Positions 36,600 through 47,570 are shown, counted from the stretch's first letter. The stretch is DNA of 64,000 bases from Lucinisca nassula (GCA_963580285.1 OY757011.1:166809406-166873405); one strand, 5' to 3'. Notes: generated from the sequence alone by a model not told the origin. Numbers and translations: made by a program.

Positions 36600-36645
36600 G
36601 GGTCACTGATGAGGCTTTATTAGCCGAAACTACGTAGTATGACCC
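36600..36645 (+). ncRNA. Hammerhead ribozyme, type I, intact core
   Basis: Stem I 5' strand GGGTCA (36600-36605), catalytic box CTGATGA (36606-36612), stem II GGCT/AGCC closing a TTATT loop (36613-36625), GAAA (36626-36629). A very short stem III follows (ACTA/TAGT around CG, 36629-36638), then cleavage residue A36639, and stem I 3' strand TGACCC (36640-36645). Stem I pairs perfectly over 6 bp and every invariant core base of the family is present. The tiny stem III is typical of animal hammerheads that fold best as dimers, which suits a tandem template. Confidence 0.88.
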
Positions 36646-36904
36646 ATCTTCTTTCTTATGAATATTTTCATTGCTCTTAAATGAACTCTTTTTTTAATTT
36701 TATTATAAAGAGAAAACTTTTGAAAAATCTTATTGTTCAAAACCAGAAGGCCGATGCCTTTTATATTCGATGTTTAGCTTCATTCAGTGGACCTCTGCTT
36801 AGGTTGTTCAAATTGTAGACCTGGGTCCAAAAATTGCACCGCCCTGGGACCTACATGTTAATCTCTTAGCTCAGGTGAGCGATATAGGACCATCATGGTG
36901 CTCT

Positions 36905-37048
36905 TGGTTAAACCCTTGCGGTTTCTTTGGGTGGTAGGCCTTTAGGTGTCAGTTTATCTCAGTGTCGGGTAAAAGTCCCTCAAAATCGAAAGCAACCTCC
37001 AAATATCCTAAATGGTATTGCCTGGGAAGTAAAACCTATTGACAAACA
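36905..37048 (+). mobile_element. SINE-like element, family B, 5'-truncated (copy 6)
   Basis: Retains CAGTGTCGGGTAAAAGTCCC and AAATCGAAAGCAACC, then AAACCTATTGACAAACAAA. The 5' half is missing. It abuts the HINE-like 3' end and the class B minisatellite. Confidence 0.7.
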
Positions 37049-38506
37049 AATCTTAGCTATCACCACAGTTAATATGGCTGTCATCTTAGTAGCACAGCTA
37101 TCATCACAGGAAGAACGACTGTCAACTGAGTCATATATGTCTACACGGGTAAGTTTCACACCTATCACCACAGGTAATGAGGCTGTTACCTGAGTTATAC
37201 GACTGTCACCACAGGTTGAATTGCCAGGTAGAATGGCTATCACAACTGATGCCGCACACAACTTTTACCCTTAATATTTTGGCTTGTATGGCTTTGAACT
37301 TATTCTCACAGATATCACCACAGGTAATATGGCGATCACCTAAGTTTCACTGCTATCACCACATGTAGTATGGCTAACTCTTAAGTTTTACAACTGTCAT
37401 CACGGGTTGTTAATCAATGACCTCTGTCTCACAAAAGTCACAATAAGTAGTATGGTTACAAGAGTTTCACAACTATCAACAAGGTCAATATTGGTATCAC
37501 CCGAAGTTTTCAGCTATCACCACAACACCGCAGTTAATATGGCTATCACCTCAGCTTCACAGCTGTCACCACATACATTATAGCAATCACTTCAGTTTCA
37601 CCGCTGTCACTATAGGTATTATGATTATCACCTTAGTTTCACAGCTATCACCACAATATGGCTTACACCCGACTTTCTCAGCTTTCCTTCACAGCAGGTA
37701 ATATGGCTATCACCAGAATATTCACATATAACACCAAAGGTTATTTCGCTATCACCTCAGGTTTACATCTGTCACCATAGGTAATAATTATAGCAATCAA
37801 CTATGCTTCACAATTGTCACAACAGGCAGTATGATTATCGGACGAGTTTCAAAGCTATCACTGCAGGTAACATGGCTATCACCTCAGTTTAAAAGCTGTC
37901 ACCACAGTTAATATTGTTTTCAACAGAGTTTCACAGCTATCACCATAGGTAATATGGCTATCACCTCCGTTTCATAGCGGTCATCTCAGGAAATATGGCT
38001 ATCGCCCGAGCTTCACAACAAGAAATATGACTATCACCTGATTTTCACAGCTATCATCGCAGGTAATACGGTTCTTGCCTGTATTTTACAGCTGTCAACA
38101 ATACAGCAATCGCCTCTGTTTCATAGCTATTACTAAATTGAGTATGGATATCACCTGAGTTTCTCAGCTGTCACCACAGGTAGAAAGGCTATCATCTGAG
38201 CAGGTAATATGACTTTAACAGCTACCACCACAGGTAATATGGCTGCCACCTCAGTTTCATATCTCTCACCTCAGGCAATATGGCTGTCACCTGTATTTCA
38301 CAAGAAGCAGTATGACTATCATCTGATTTTTACACCTGCCATTATTGGTAATATACATATCACCTCGGTTTAGCAGCTGTCACCACAGGTAATGCAGCAG
38401 TCACCTCTATCACCGCAGGCTATATAGGGCCATAACCTGAATAACAGTTGCCACTATATATAACATGGCTATCACCTCAGTTTCACAGCTGCCAGTCCAG
38501 GTAATA

Positions 38507-38780
38507 AAGCAGAAGTGGAGGCAATGGTCAGGAATCGATACAATTAACCCACAGCTCCCATCAGAGACACCAAAGAGAAAGAAACACAAACATGAAACAA
38601 CAGACCCCAATGGAAACATCAACAGCGGAAAACCAAAAGGACAGATACTTTCCCACAAAATGGCCAATAGGCTATCCAAAATAAAATAATATGAGCGACG
38701 CAAACACCCAAAAACAGTTCATAACAAAAATAAACCGCGACAGAAGAATTGGAAAGGTCAACGGAAACGAATTCCACTTA

Positions 38781-38812
<32 letters not shown>

Positions 38813-39030
38813 CTTAAATCGATTTTACGTGGCCACAATACTCGCCCTTCCGTCGCGATTTACACAAATAATTTGTTCAGCCCGCATGAAGGCCTCCTTA
38901 CTCATCAGTGCAACATCTCTGTGAACACAAAAACTCAAACAACCATTGAGATGAAACAACGGTGAGGACTCGAAAGCAATAAACCAATGAAATGCCGGAG
39001 CAAAAGAAAACCAACAGTTAGACTCCGGGG
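38507..39030 (-). mobile_element. Naiad-type PLE 3'-end copy, 5'-truncated
   Basis: CAGAAGTGGAGGCAATGGTC through AGAGACACCAAAGAGAAAG, GAATTGGAAAGGTCAACG and GAGCAAAAGAAAACCAACAG. The reverse complement of 62,350-62,860. The UTR homopolymer is expanded to about 18 G at 38,796-38,813. Confidence 0.85.
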
Positions 39031-39124
39031 TAAGGCTTTCAAATTAGTCTTATAGATATCGCCACGGGTAATATGGCTATCTCCTGAGTTTCCAGTTTTA
39101 CAGCTGTCAACACATGTGATGTGA

Positions 39125-39495
39125 CTTTATGCGGACTTTAACCATAATTTGTCTAAACCATAAAAGAACCAAGGACGAGGATTGAGGCCATGTAAAATCG
39201 ATTTAAGCCCCCGAGTGGAATACTTTTTGCTGACCATTCCAAGGCGGTTCTTGTGTTGTGGTTTATTATTGTTACAGTGCGTCTTTGCATGTATGTATTG
39301 CTTATGTCTTTTTATTTTCGATCGCTGTTTGGCCATTTTTGTGGAAAGTAAATGTCCTTTTGGCTATCCGCTTGTGGTGTTTTCATTAGGGTTTAGTTAT
39401 TTCAATTTCGTATTTTTTCCCATTGTTGTCTCTGTTAGGAGATTAGGGTTAATTGAATCCATTCCTGATCATTGTCTTCACCTCTATTTTTAAAC
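39125..39495 (+). mobile_element. Naiad-type PLE 3'-end copy, plus orientation
   Basis: Runs from ATGCGGACTTTAACCATAAT through GATTTAAGCCCCCGAGTGG, CCATTCCAAGGCGGTTCTTG and GAATCCATTCCTGATCATTG to TTCACCTCTATTTTT. It lies about 100 bp from the minus-strand copy at 38,507-39,030, with minisatellite between. The pair is a head-to-head inverted arrangement. Confidence 0.82.
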
Positions 39496-40349
39496 CCTGT
39501 TTCACAGCTATCCCCAAAGGTGGTATGACAAACACCTCAGTTTCACAACTGTCACCTCAGGTTATTAAGCAATGACCTCCGTTTCACAAATGTCAGAACA
39601 GGTAGTTTGTTTATCACCAGAGTTTCACAGCTTTCAGCAGGTAATATCGCCATTACCTCAGTTTCTTAGCTATCATCACAACACCACAGGTAATATGGCT
39701 ATCACATCAATTTCACAGCTGTCATAACATAATATGTAGCAATCATTTTACCATGTATGGTAGTATGGCTGTCGCCTTAGTTTCACAGCTATCACCACAA
39801 GTAATATGGTATCATCTGAATTTCTCAGCTTTCCTTCACAGCAGGTAGTATGGTTATCACCTGACTTTAACATCTGTCACCAAAGATCATATCGCTATCA
39901 CCTCAGACTGACAGCTGTCACCACAAGTAATACAGCAATCCACTATGTTTCACACTTGTCACAACAGGTAGAATGGTTATCAACTGAGTTTCACAGCTAT
40001 CACTACAGGTAACATGGCTGTCACCTCAGTTTGACAGCTGTAACCACAGGTTATATTGCTATCAACTGAGTTTCACAGCTATCACCAGAGCTAATATGGA
40101 TATCACCTCCATTTCACAGCTGTCACCACAGGAAGTATAGCTATCATCTGAGCTTCTCACAAAACATAATCACCTGAATTTCAGAGCTATCATTACAGAT
40201 AATACGGCTGTCATCTTGGTTGACAGCTGTCCCAACAGGTAATACAACAATCACCTCTGTTTCACAACAGTCACTAAAACTCGTACGGTTAAGGCCATTT
40301 TTCCCAGCTGTCACCACAGGTAGTAATGCTATCACATGAGTACACAGGT

Positions 40350-40616
40350 TTTTGCTTTCATTGATTGCAGTTTAATGGCCCAGTCAACACTATGTATTTT
40401 TTTTAGCTTGTCAGTTTACCTATCCACACGTTTCCTGGGCTGTCTTGTACATAAGTGGTTAACCAGTAAAGTGTACATTCTTGCGCCAGAAACTGACAAC
40501 TGCCCTTCTTGAATCAGCGGAAGGGAAACGATTTCATGATCAATCTCCACGAAAAAATACTGCCAACCCCGGCAAGTATTGAATCCGCGTACTTCTGATC
40601 ACCAGTCAGACGCATC
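40350..40616 (-). mobile_element. tRNA-derived SINE, family C (copy 2), truncated head
   Basis: Matches 7,835-8,402: AGCTTGTCAGTTTACC, ACAACTGCCCTTCTTGAATC, TTTCATGATC and TTCTGATCACCAGTCAGACG. It lacks the foldback present in the first copy and ends before the A box. Confidence 0.75.
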
Positions 40617-41555
40617 ACCGCCGGTAATATGGCTATAACCTCAGTTTTACAGCTACCACCACAGGTAATATGGTTGTCACCTCAGTTTCGCATTTTACAC
40701 CTCAGATCATATGGTTATCACCTGAGTTTCACAAGAAGCAGTATGACTATCATCTGTAATATGCCTGTCACCTCGGTTTGACAGCTGCCACAGGTAATAC
40801 AGCAATCAAGTCTGTTTCACAGATATTCCCATAGCTTGTTTGGCTATCCCCTTAGCTTGACAGCTATCACTACAGGCTATATGGCCATCACCTGAGTAGT
40901 ATGGTAATCACCATAGTTTAACAGCCATCGCCAAAGGTAATATCGCCATCACCTCAGTTTTACAGCTGTCACCATATATTATATAGCAATCGTTTAACTA
41001 TAGGTAGTATGGCCATCATTTTAGTTTCACAGCTATCACAAGTAATATGGCTATCACCTGATTTTCTCGGCTTTCCTTCACAAAAGTTAGATTGCTATCA
41101 CCTCAGTTTGACAGTCGTTACCACAGATAATATAGCAGTCAACTATGATACATACTTGTCAAACAGTTAGTATGGTTATCACCCGAGTTTCAGAGTAATC
41201 CCTAAAGGTAACAACGATATCCCCTCAGGTTATATTGCTATCATCTGGGTTCCATAGCTATAAAAGTATGTAATATGGCTATCACCTCCATTTCACAGCT
41301 GTCACCTCAGGAAATATGGCTATCACTTGAGCTTCACAACAAGAAATAGGACTATGACTTGAATTTCGCAGCTATAATCACAAGTAAAACGGTTATGACA
41401 TCGGCTGACAGCTGTCACAAGAGGTATTTGCAGAAATCACATCTGTTTTACAACTGTCGCTACAACTAGTATGGTTATCACCTGGCTTCATTGCTATCAC
41501 AGAAGGTAATGTGGCTATAACCTCAATTTTACAGCTACCGCCACAGGTAATATGG

Positions 41556-41868
41556 CCCCGATAGCTCAGTTGGTAGAGTGTCCGCTCCGGGGAACGGGAG
41601 GTCTCGGGTTCGATCCCGGGCCGCGACATACCAAAGTCGTTAAAAATGGTACTAGCTGCTCCTCGCTTGGCACTCAGATTTACGGGGTAGAGCTAGGACT
41701 GGTCGATCCAGTGTCAGGATAATGTGACTGGGTGTGGTATCATGCAATGTGTCTGGGACATGATACTTCAGTGAGGCAGCACTATAAACGTGAGCATTGA
41801 GCTCCCTGTCGCAACCAGACACCGTCGTGATATGACTGAAAAATTGTTGAAAGCGACGTTAAACCCGA

Positions 41869-41922
<54 letters not shown>
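41556..41922 (+). mobile_element. tRNA-derived SINE, family A (copy 3) with (CA)n tail
   Basis: CCCCGATAGCTCAGTTGGTAGAG (A box) and GGTTCGATCCC (B box), then the family body, GCGACGTTAAACCCGAATTC and a 50-bp CA tail (41,873-41,922). Flanked by ACAGGTAATATGG on both sides (41,543-41,555 and 41,923-41,935). The sequence also occurs in the surrounding minisatellite, so the duplication is consistent but not unique. Confidence 0.9.
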
Positions 41923-41928
<6 letters not shown>

Positions 41929-42361
41929 AATATGGCTGTCACCTCAGCTTCACATATTTCGCCTGAGTTTCACTATGCTTAGTATAACTATCATCTGAAT
42001 TCCACAACTATCAGTATAGGTAATATGCCTATCGCTTCGGCTTGACATCTGTCACCACCGGTAGTACAGCTGTCACCTCTGTTTCACAGCTGTTACCAGA
42101 GTTAGTATGGCTATCCCCATAGTTTCCAGTTATCGCCACAGTTTATATGGCCATTACTTGAGTAACAGTTGCCCAAATATGTAATAAAGCTATCAACTAA
42201 GTTTCACAGTCTATCACCTGAATTTCACAACTATCTCCAAAGGTATTATGGCTATCACCTTAATTTGACAGCTGTCACCACAGTCTTTCACCTACATTTT
42301 ATAGCTATCACCACAGGTAATATGGCTATCACCACGGGTAGTATGGTTATCATCGCATATC

Positions 42362-42560
42362 TGCTAACTTGTTGTAAGTTGTTGTTTAGTGTTTTCTAAT
42401 GGTCTGATCACCCCGTGTGGGGAAGAGAGGGCTGATTGTTCCGTTTCATAAACACTCGTGTTTTTCTTGTTTTGTGTATGTTTCCTCTTCCTGTCGTGAG
42501 TGGGCTGTGTCTTGTGACTGTGGCGCTCCCTGGGTCTTTCTTTTAAATTTTCACAGCTGT
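42362..42560. other. Unclassified ~200-bp insertion in class B array
   Basis: CTAACTTGTTGTAAGTTGTTG to CTCCCTGGGTCTTTC has no similarity to the minisatellite. It sits immediately before the Naiad fragment, separated only by part of a repeat unit. It may be the 3' end of another retroelement. There is no coding potential. Confidence 0.4.
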
Positions 42561-42576
42561 CGCTAAAGATAGTATT

Positions 42577-42750
42577 TAGCACCCAATTTCGTAAAATCAT
42601 TCTTCGATATAAAAAGATAGGGTACAACATGGATATTATACGACAGACTGCATGCATGGTAGTCAACCCAATCACAGTTGGCAACTTTGCTTCCCTCTTA
42701 ATTGCACGCCGGTGGATCAGGCCTCAGATCCTATGACTGTTCCAACGTAA
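42577..42750 (+). pseudogene. C-terminal remnant of Naiad-type RT ORF
   Basis: Same frame as FRKIILRYKKIGYNMDII of the intact copy, through ACMVVNPITVGN. One T is missing in CTCTTAATTG (CTCTTTAATTG in the 62-kb copy), which shifts the frame just before the C-terminus. The ancestral TAA is at 42,748-42,750. Confidence 0.78.
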
Positions 42751-43046
42751 AGGCTTATTGAGAGTTAGAGAGATCTAATTCAAGGTAATGTTGATTGGTG
42801 CCTGATGCTCTGTCTCTCGTCGGGCCCATCGGAGTCTAACTGTTGGTTTTCTTTTGCTCCAGCATTTCAGTGGTTTCTTGCTGTCGAGTCCTCACCGTTG
42901 TATCACCTCTGAGGTTCTCTGATTATTTGTGTACACGGAGATGTTGCACTGATGAGTTAGGAGGCCTTCATGCGGACTGAACAAATAATTGTCTAAATCG
43001 CGACGGAAGTAAGGGCGAGGTTTGTGGCCACGTAAATCGATTTAAG

Positions 43047-43070
43047 CCCCCCCCCCCCCCCCCCCCCCCC
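43047..43070. repeat. Poly-C tract (24 C) in Naiad 3' UTR
   Basis: The homologous position in the intact element has six C (about 62,577-62,582). Other copies have about 14-18. Confidence 0.95.
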
Positions 43071-44554
43071 AGTGGAAATCTTTCCACTGACCGTTCCAAG
43101 GCGGTTCTTCTGTGGCGATTTATTTATGTTGTTGTTTGTTACTTATTGTGTGTATCAATTGTGTCTTTTTATTTTGGATGGCCATATGGCCATTTTGTGG
43201 GAAAGAAACTGTCCTTATGACCTTCCTTTGTTTAGGTTTCCATTATGGTCTGGTCGCTTAATGTTTTTTTGTTTCCCTTTGGTGTCTTTGATGGGTGGAG
43301 TAAGTTAATTGCATCGATTCCTGATCTTTGTTTTACTTCTACTTTGCTGTCAATCCAGTTTCACACACAAAACCTATCATCTCAGTTTTCACAACTGTCG
43401 TAAAAGAAAGGTAAAGCAGTAAACACCTCTTATTTACAGCTGTCACCAGAAGTAGTCACAGCTATCACAACAGGTAATATGGCTGCCACTGAGGTGCACA
43501 GCTGTCATCACAGGTTATATAACAATCACCTCAGTTTCACAGCTGGCAATATAGGTAGTATGGCTATCACATGATTTTCATAGCAATCAAATTAGGTAAC
43601 ATGGCTGTCGCCTTAGTTTTACAGCTACTACCACAGATTATATCATTTTTAGCTGAGTTTCTCAGCTTTCTTAATTGATAGTTTGATATTCACAGGTAAT
43701 ATGGCTATCACATTACTTTCTCAGCTGTCACCAAAGATGGTATAAATATCACATCAGACTTACAGCTGTTACCACAAGATATATGGCTATCATCTGTGTT
43801 TCACATCTGTCGTCCATAGGTAATATAGCAATCACCTGTGTTTCATCATTGTCACCAGAGGTAGTATGGCTATTACTTGAGTTTCACAGCTATCACCTCA
43901 GCATCACACTTATTACCACAGGTAGTATGGCTATAGATTCAGTTTCACAGACGTCACCACAGGTAATCTCGCTATAATCTGACATTTACAGTTGTCACCT
44001 CGGGTGATATGCTATCACCTCGTATTCAAAGCTATCACCACAGGAAAACAGCTTTCACCACATGTAATATAGCATTCATCTGTGTTTCACAATTGTCACC
44101 ACATGTAGAATGGTTATCACCTGGGTTTCAAAGCTACCACCAAAGGGATATAGCTATCACATTAGTTTAACAGCTGGATTTCACATCAGAGTTACAGCTG
44201 TCACCACAGAAATATGTCTATCACCTCATTTTTACAGCTATCGCCAGAGACAGAATAGCAATCACCTGTGTTTCACATTTTTCACCAGAGGTAGTATGGC
44301 TATCACTTGAGTTTCACAGCTATCACCTCAGCATTACATTTATCACCAAATGTAGAATGGCTATCGCATCGTTTCACGGCTTTCAACATTGGTAATATGA
44401 CTACAATCTGAGTTTTACTTTATCACTGCATGTACGATGCTATCACCTCGGTGTCATAGCTATCACCATAGGACATCAGTTTCACCGGTGTCATCAATGT
44501 TATATAGCAGTGACCCGTGTTTCTCCATTATCGCAACAGGTAGAATGTCCATCA

Positions 44555-44722
44555 ACTGAGTGAGTGGGTGTTTGAGTTATACGTCCCACCAACAGCTAAG
44601 GTCATACGGAGACGAGATCTCGGTTTAAGACACATCCGAAAGTCTGGAGAAGCCCGGGATCGATCCTGCGATCCCTGGTTTACAAGGCGACTAACGTAAC
44701 CACTTCAACACGGAGGCTTCTA
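44555..44722 (-). mobile_element. tRNA-derived SINE, family E
   Basis: Plus-strand text shows the tail, GGTGTTTGAGTTATACGTCCC, and the head complement: GCCCGGGATCGATCCTGCG, then GTAACCACTTCAACACGGAGG. Read on the minus strand this is CCTCCGTGTTGAAGTGGTTAC with a B box GGATCGATCCCGG. A partial copy lies at 31,157. Confidence 0.7.
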
Positions 44723-45748
44723 TCCATCACTTGAGTCTCACAGCTAACAGCACATATGACATGACAATCACTTCACTTTCAAATCTGTTAGCACGATAAA
44801 TTAAAAATCCTCAGATAATAAGGCTATAACGTGAGTTTCTCAGCTATAACCACAGGAAGTATAGCTATCACATCCGTTTTATAGATATCACCACGGGTAA
44901 TATGGCTATCCCCTAAGATTTTAAAGTGGTCACCACAGATTATATAGCAGTAATATTAGTTTCACAGCTGTCACCATAGGTGGTATGGCTATCACATGGG
45001 TTTCGCAGCAAACAAAACAGGTAAAACAGGTAAAATGGCTTTCACATTAGTTACGCAGCTATCACCATAGCTAATATGGCTATCGTATGGCTTTCAGAGC
45101 TTTCCCTACTGGTAGTATGGCTATCTCCTCGGTTTCACAGCGGTCACCACAGGTATTATGGCCCTCGTGTGAATTTCACAGCGTTCACCACAGATTATAT
45201 AGCGTGAGTTAAACAGCAATCATAACAGGTTACATGGTTTCACCTCAGTTTAGCTGTCACCACAAATAATATAGTTATCACCTGGGATATACACTATAGA
45301 ATATATGGCTATGACATTAGTTTCACATTTGTAATCACAGGTAGTGCGGATATCACATCAGACTTGCAGCTGTCGCAACAGGTCTTTTGGCTTTCACCCC
45401 AGTCTAACAGCTTTCAACACAGGAAGTATAGATACACCTTACTTTTACAGCCTTTCACCAAAGGGCATACGGCTATCACCTCATTTTCACAGCTGTCCCA
45501 ACAGGTTATATAGCAAACATCTCTGTTTCACATATGTCACCTGAATTTCTCAGCTATCACCAAAGGTTATATCGCTATCACCTCAGTTTCACAGCTGGCG
45601 GTTAAACATTAAAATTGATCTTTAGTTTAACGCTGCAGCATATATACAAGCGAAAGTTACATGACGTCCCTTCCGACGTTATGAACACTTTTATAAAACA
45701 CAACTGTTAGCTGGGTATCACCACAATTTCACAGCTGTCACCACAAAA

Positions 45749-45992
45749 TAGAAGTGAAGGCAATCATCAGGAATCGATACAATTATGTCACACCTCCCAT
45801 CCAAGACACCAAAGAGAAAGAAACATAATCATAAAACAACTTCACCACAATAAAAACGCCACAATCGGAAAGCCCAAAGGGCAATTACTTTACCACAAAA
45901 TGACTGTCCAAAATAAAAAGATACTGTAACAATAACAAACCACAGCAGAAGAATCGCCTTGGAACGGTCAGTATTTTAACTGGAGGGTGAAA
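45749..45992 (-). mobile_element. Naiad-type PLE 3'-end copy, left arm of inverted pair
   Basis: ATAGAAGTGAAGGCAATCATC to CGCCTTGGAACGGTCAG, then TTAACTGGAGGGTGAAATCG. The reverse complement of 62,580-62,860. The junction with the next copy falls within GGGTGAAATCGAGTCTAAC. Confidence 0.82.
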
Positions 45993-46495
45993 TCGAGTCT
46001 AACTGTTGGTTTTCTTTTGCTCAGGCATTTCAGTGGTTTCTTGCTGTCGAGTCCTCAGCGTTGTTTCATCTCTGTGCTTGTTTGGTTATTTGTGTTCACG
46101 GAAATGTTGCACTGATGAGTTAGGAGGCCTTCATGCGGACTGAACAAACTAGTTGTCTTAATCGCGACGGAAGTAATGGCGAGGATTGTAGCCACGTAAA
46201 ATTGATTTAAGCCCCCCAGTGGAATTCGTTTCTGCTGACCGTTCCAAGGTGGTTCTTCTGTCGTGGTTTATTTTTGTTATGGTTTGTCTTTGGGTGTTTG
46301 TGTCGCTTATGTTATTTAATTTGGATAGCCTATTGGTCATTTTGTGGGAAAGTAACTGTCCTTTTGGCTTTCCGCTGTTGGTGTTTCCATTAGGGTCTGT
46401 TGTTTCATGTGTGTTGATCTTTCTCTTTGGTGTCTCTGGTGGGAGCTGTGGGTTGATTGTGTCGATTCCTGATCATTGCCTCCACTTCTATTTTA
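45993..46495 (+). mobile_element. Naiad-type PLE 3'-end copy, right arm of inverted pair
   Basis: GAGTCTAACTGTTGGTTTTC through TGATGAGTTAGGAGGCCTTC and GCCCCCCAGTGGAATTCG to GATCATTGCCTCCACTTCTA. It is plus strand and directly joined to the minus-strand copy at 45,749-45,992, so both 3' termini point outward. The 177-codon ORF across it is non-coding UTR. Confidence 0.85.
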
Positions 46496-46637
46496 CATGG
46501 CTATCGAATGTTTTGCAGCTGTTTTTTCATGAATTATGGTTATCAACACAGTTTACCAAATATCACCACAGGTTATATGCCTATGTACAGTTTCACAGCT
46601 ATCACCACATACTATGTGGATGCCACTACAATTTCGC

Positions 46638-46915
46638 AGCTATTGATTGGTTATGTTGGGGTTTAACGACATGTCAACCCTTGTGGGTCATTTTGTGCCG
46701 TCTCCCAGATAAAAAGGAGAAAAGAGAAAGAAGAAGTAGAGGAGGTGAATGAGAGTGGGCAGAGACAGCGCTAAATAAATGAAAGTGAAGAAATAGAAGA
46801 AATTCCAACGTTACCTTCTATCCTTAATTGCTGCTAGGCCAGCAAGCCTTGCCTAACTGTAAGCCAATATCAGTTGGCGCCCAGTTGATGCACCCAACCC
46901 CCCCCCCCCCCCTAT
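46638..46915 (-). mobile_element. Possible SINE tail and A/G-rich segment
   Basis: GGTTATGTTGGGGTTTAACG looks like the reverse complement of a SINE tail (CGTTAAACCCCAACATAACC). An AG-rich stretch and a C-run at 46,901-46,912 follow. No A/B boxes were found. Confidence 0.4.
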
Positions 46916-47307
46916 TTTGCAGCTATATGTAATCTGTCACGACAAGTTATGTGGCCAACACTTACTTCACAGCTGCCACCACAAGATATTTGGCTATAAC
47001 ACGACATGTTTACTTTACTATCACTACTATGTCCAGCGGTCACCTTAAGAGATATGGCTATTATAACAGTTTCAAGGCAGTCACATCGGGAATATGAAAT
47101 TAACTCGATTACAAAACTGTTTAAGGTTATCATCACAGCTTTACAGCACTATCTCAGGTTAAAAATACCATAATTTCTAATCTGTCACTACATGTTATAT
47201 TACTATCACTGCAGTTTCTCATATGCAACCACATTTTATATGACTTTCGCAACACATTCACTACTATCACCATACACTTAATATCTATTACCACAGCTTC
47301 ATAACTG

Positions 47308-47352
47308 TCTCCACATAGTGTAGTGGTTTTGCTACCCGTCTCATAAACCAGG
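47308..47352 (+). repeat. tRNA-like SINE head fragment
   Basis: TGTAGTGGTTTTGCTACCCGTC and CAGGGATCGCAG are similar to the heads of the families at 17,848 and 44,722. Too short to classify. Confidence 0.35.
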
Positions 47353-47434
47353 GATCGCAGCTTATAAACGTGTCGCCACCGTTTCAGTTGTCGCCATATC
47401 AACATAGGCTATATATACATATTATTACTACAGT

Positions 47435-47570
47435 AACTTGATCTGACGCATTGTATCACGTCGAGTGGATGTTTCCAGATCAGCGTATCACACGAGACGC
47501 GCAGCGTCGAGTGTGATGCGTAAGATCTGGAAACATCCAAGAGACGTGATACTGTGCGACAGATCAAGTT
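47435..47570. repeat. Foldback element with ~65-bp arms
   Basis: The left arm ACTTGATCTGACGCATTG through GGATGTTTCCAGATC and the right arm GATCTGGAAACATCC through CAGATCAAGTT are near-perfect reverse complements. The apex is GAGACGCGCAGCGTCGAG. It is embedded in class C sequence and followed by ~300 bp of unrelated CpG-containing DNA, possibly the rest of the element. Confidence 0.85.

Larger units (their letters stand above)
36004..36707 (+). mobile_element. Retrozyme, 383-bp subfamily, ~1.8 tandem monomers
   Basis: Two copies of CAACCATAGTGCAGTTTATA (36,009 and 36,379) and two hammerhead motifs, whose predicted cleavage positions (36,253 and 36,639) are 386 bp apart. The GTGTGGCGGCCGTAAAACG block lies between them. 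The tandem, ribozyme-bearing, non-coding organisation matches animal retrozymes. It sits inside the ~175-bp array of a HINE-like element. Confidence 0.75.
33803..36908 (+). mobile_element. HINE-like element with ~175-bp tandem core, split by a retrozyme
   Basis: The header is TTTTTAGTTCACCTGAGCC with its inverted partner GGCTCAGGTTGAGCT, then GACGACGTCGGCGTCGTCGTC and GTCCGTCCGTCC. The 3' end is CTCAGGTGAGCGATATAGG with hairpin GGACCATCATGGTGC and CTCTTGG. Between lie roughly eleven ~160-190-bp units with CTTCTCTGAAACCAGAAGGC, AAGCTTCATCTAGTGAACC, AGATTGTTCAAATTATAGCC and GGGGCCCACTGGTTTTAC. Retrozyme sequence interrupts at 36,004-36,707. Short ORFs are artefacts of the core. Confidence 0.65.
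42575..43352 (+). mobile_element. Naiad-type PLE, 5'-truncated copy with C-terminal codons and full 3' UTR
   Basis: Colinear with 62,107-62,860, starting at CACCCAATTTCGTAAAATC. The first ~175 bp match the last ~58 codons of the element's ORF. The rest is UTR ending GATCTTTGTTTTACTTCTAC. The poly-C of the UTR is expanded to 24 C at 43,047-43,070. Confidence 0.88.
37055..46635. repeat. Class B minisatellite, ~41-bp dimeric unit
   Basis: The consensus has two halves: GGCTATCACCTCAGTTTCACA and GCTGTCACCACAGGTAATAT. The halves resemble each other (GCTRTCACCNCAG), so the unit is itself a dimer of a ~20.5-bp ancestor. Copies are diverged and often have the halves out of register. It is interrupted by Naiad 3' ends and SINEs. 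The only ORFs are short. Confidence 0.88.

Noticed and set aside
41556..41640. Functional tRNA genes at the SINE heads (also 5,700-5,786 and 28,184-28,260)
   Set aside because: A and B boxes are present but the acceptor stem is not closed, and the sequence runs into a SINE body and tail with target-site duplications.
46219..46752. 177-codon ORF at a Naiad fragment
   Set aside because: It translates the 3' UTR of a truncated Naiad copy and then minisatellite. The homologous UTR lies after the stop codon in the intact element.
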